From Paenibacillus castaneae (lineage in GTDB: Bacteria > Bacillota > Bacilli > Paenibacillales > Paenibacillaceae): 64,000 nt of DNA. Shown here in pieces: positions 63,851-64,000 of the stretch. The position numbers were made by a program, and so were the translations under genes. Location of the stretch: the NCBI RefSeq assembly GCF_002884445.1, contig NZ_KZ614144.1, positions 4,508,094-4,572,093 on the forward strand, in the 5' to 3' direction. Below the pieces are notes generated by a model, which did no database searches, was not told the DNA's origin, and saw only the letters and a program-made list of their open reading frames with translations. Within the stretch, counting starts at the first letter, position 1. Each line of letters starts with the position of its first letter.

Positions 63851-64000
63851 CGAGGTCCACCTCCGCTTGTGATCAACGCTGCCACTCGATCAGCCATCAG
63901 TCGATACCCTACTTCATTGGGATGAAAGTGATCAGTAAACAAATAGTCATTCACGTTCAGTTGAAACAAATCATAGGTTGGAACGAATACCGCCTTAGAA
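63847..64000 (-). CDS. SGNH/GDSL hydrolase, C-terminal part
   Basis: The minus frame is open to the window edge; the last 50 residues read SKAVFVPTYDLF, NVNDYLFTDHFHPNEVGYRL and MADRVAALITSGGGPR. TDHFHPNEVGY is the block V of SGNH/GDSL esterases with the catalytic Asp and His (DxxHPN). Its stop overlaps the ATPase start (ATGA), so it heads the exporter operon. An esterase next to an exporter suggests modification of the exported lipid or cell-wall compound. Confidence 0.8.
   Translation of the reverse strand, partial: SKAVFVPTYDLFQLNVNDYLFTDHFHPNEVGYRLMADRVAALITSGGGPR

Noticed and set aside
1-64000. CRISPR array or ribosomal RNA
   Set aside because: No regularly spaced short repeats and no rRNA-like segment were seen on either strand.

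Overview
The window looks like chromosomal DNA of a spore-forming Bacillales bacterium, most likely Paenibacillus or a close relative. The evidence is an intact sporulation sigma factor SigK, a YheC/YheD-type ATP-grasp protein, AAGGAG-like ribosome binding sites with GTG and TTG starts, many YesM/YesN-type two-component systems, and carbohydrate ABC importers encoded without their own ATPase. Almost all genes lie on the minus strand.

Layout. 1-2.0 kb: end of a zinc-ribbon membrane protein, then a small excisionase-like gene and a frameshifted HTH gene behind a palindromic operator. 2.09-2.60 kb: a 3' fragment of sigK. 3.6-27.5 kb: a fructan/sucrose island with fructokinase, three GH32 enzymes (two predicted cytoplasmic, one lipoprotein), a binding-protein/two-permease importer, a tightly packed six-gene module (DUF5696-like exoprotein, Yip1-like membrane protein, NHL/TPR membrane protein, two permeases, very large membrane-anchored binding protein), an IS1182-like relic, a YesM/YesN pair and a third binding protein. 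28.09-28.60 kb: a second sigK 3' fragment. 28.7-34.3 kb: an MDR oxidoreductase, a MalT-type regulator, a decayed AAA ATPase, a truncated DUF4365-like gene, a HEPN-like gene and tRNA-Ala(GGC). 34.47-35.17 kb: intact sigK.

35.6-59.1 kb: a second glycan-utilisation region, probably for a rhamnose- and galactose-containing, possibly sulfated, polysaccharide. It has a Gfo/Idh/MocA oxidoreductase, GH35 beta-galactosidase and LacI regulator; one true Cys-type sulfatase with an AraC regulator; two sulfatase-fold proteins with Thr at the formylglycine position; an APS kinase; two more oxidoreductases and a TIM-barrel isomerase; a GH78 alpha-L-rhamnosidase; an importer without ATPase; and another YesM/YesN pair. 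59.6-64 kb: ATP-grasp spore protein, metallophosphoesterase, small hypothetical protein, ABC-2 exporter, and the end of an SGNH hydrolase.

How it fits together. Each sugar region has the same logic: a membrane histidine kinase and AraC-type response regulator sense extracellular sugar, lipoprotein binding proteins and permease pairs import oligosaccharides (energised by an ATPase encoded elsewhere, MsmX-like), and cytoplasmic hydrolases, oxidoreductases and kinases finish catabolism. The most striking structural point is that the 3' part of sigK occurs three times in the same orientation. In all three the similarity begins at the same codon and ends at the stop codon, and the two partial copies share one non-sigK flank containing a perfect 6+6 palindrome. 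This is what repeated site-specific insertion into sigK, by elements carrying a replacement 3' end, would leave. It would make the 26-kb fructan island and the 6.4-kb regulator/defence-like segment sigK-integrated elements. No recombinase is visible in the window.
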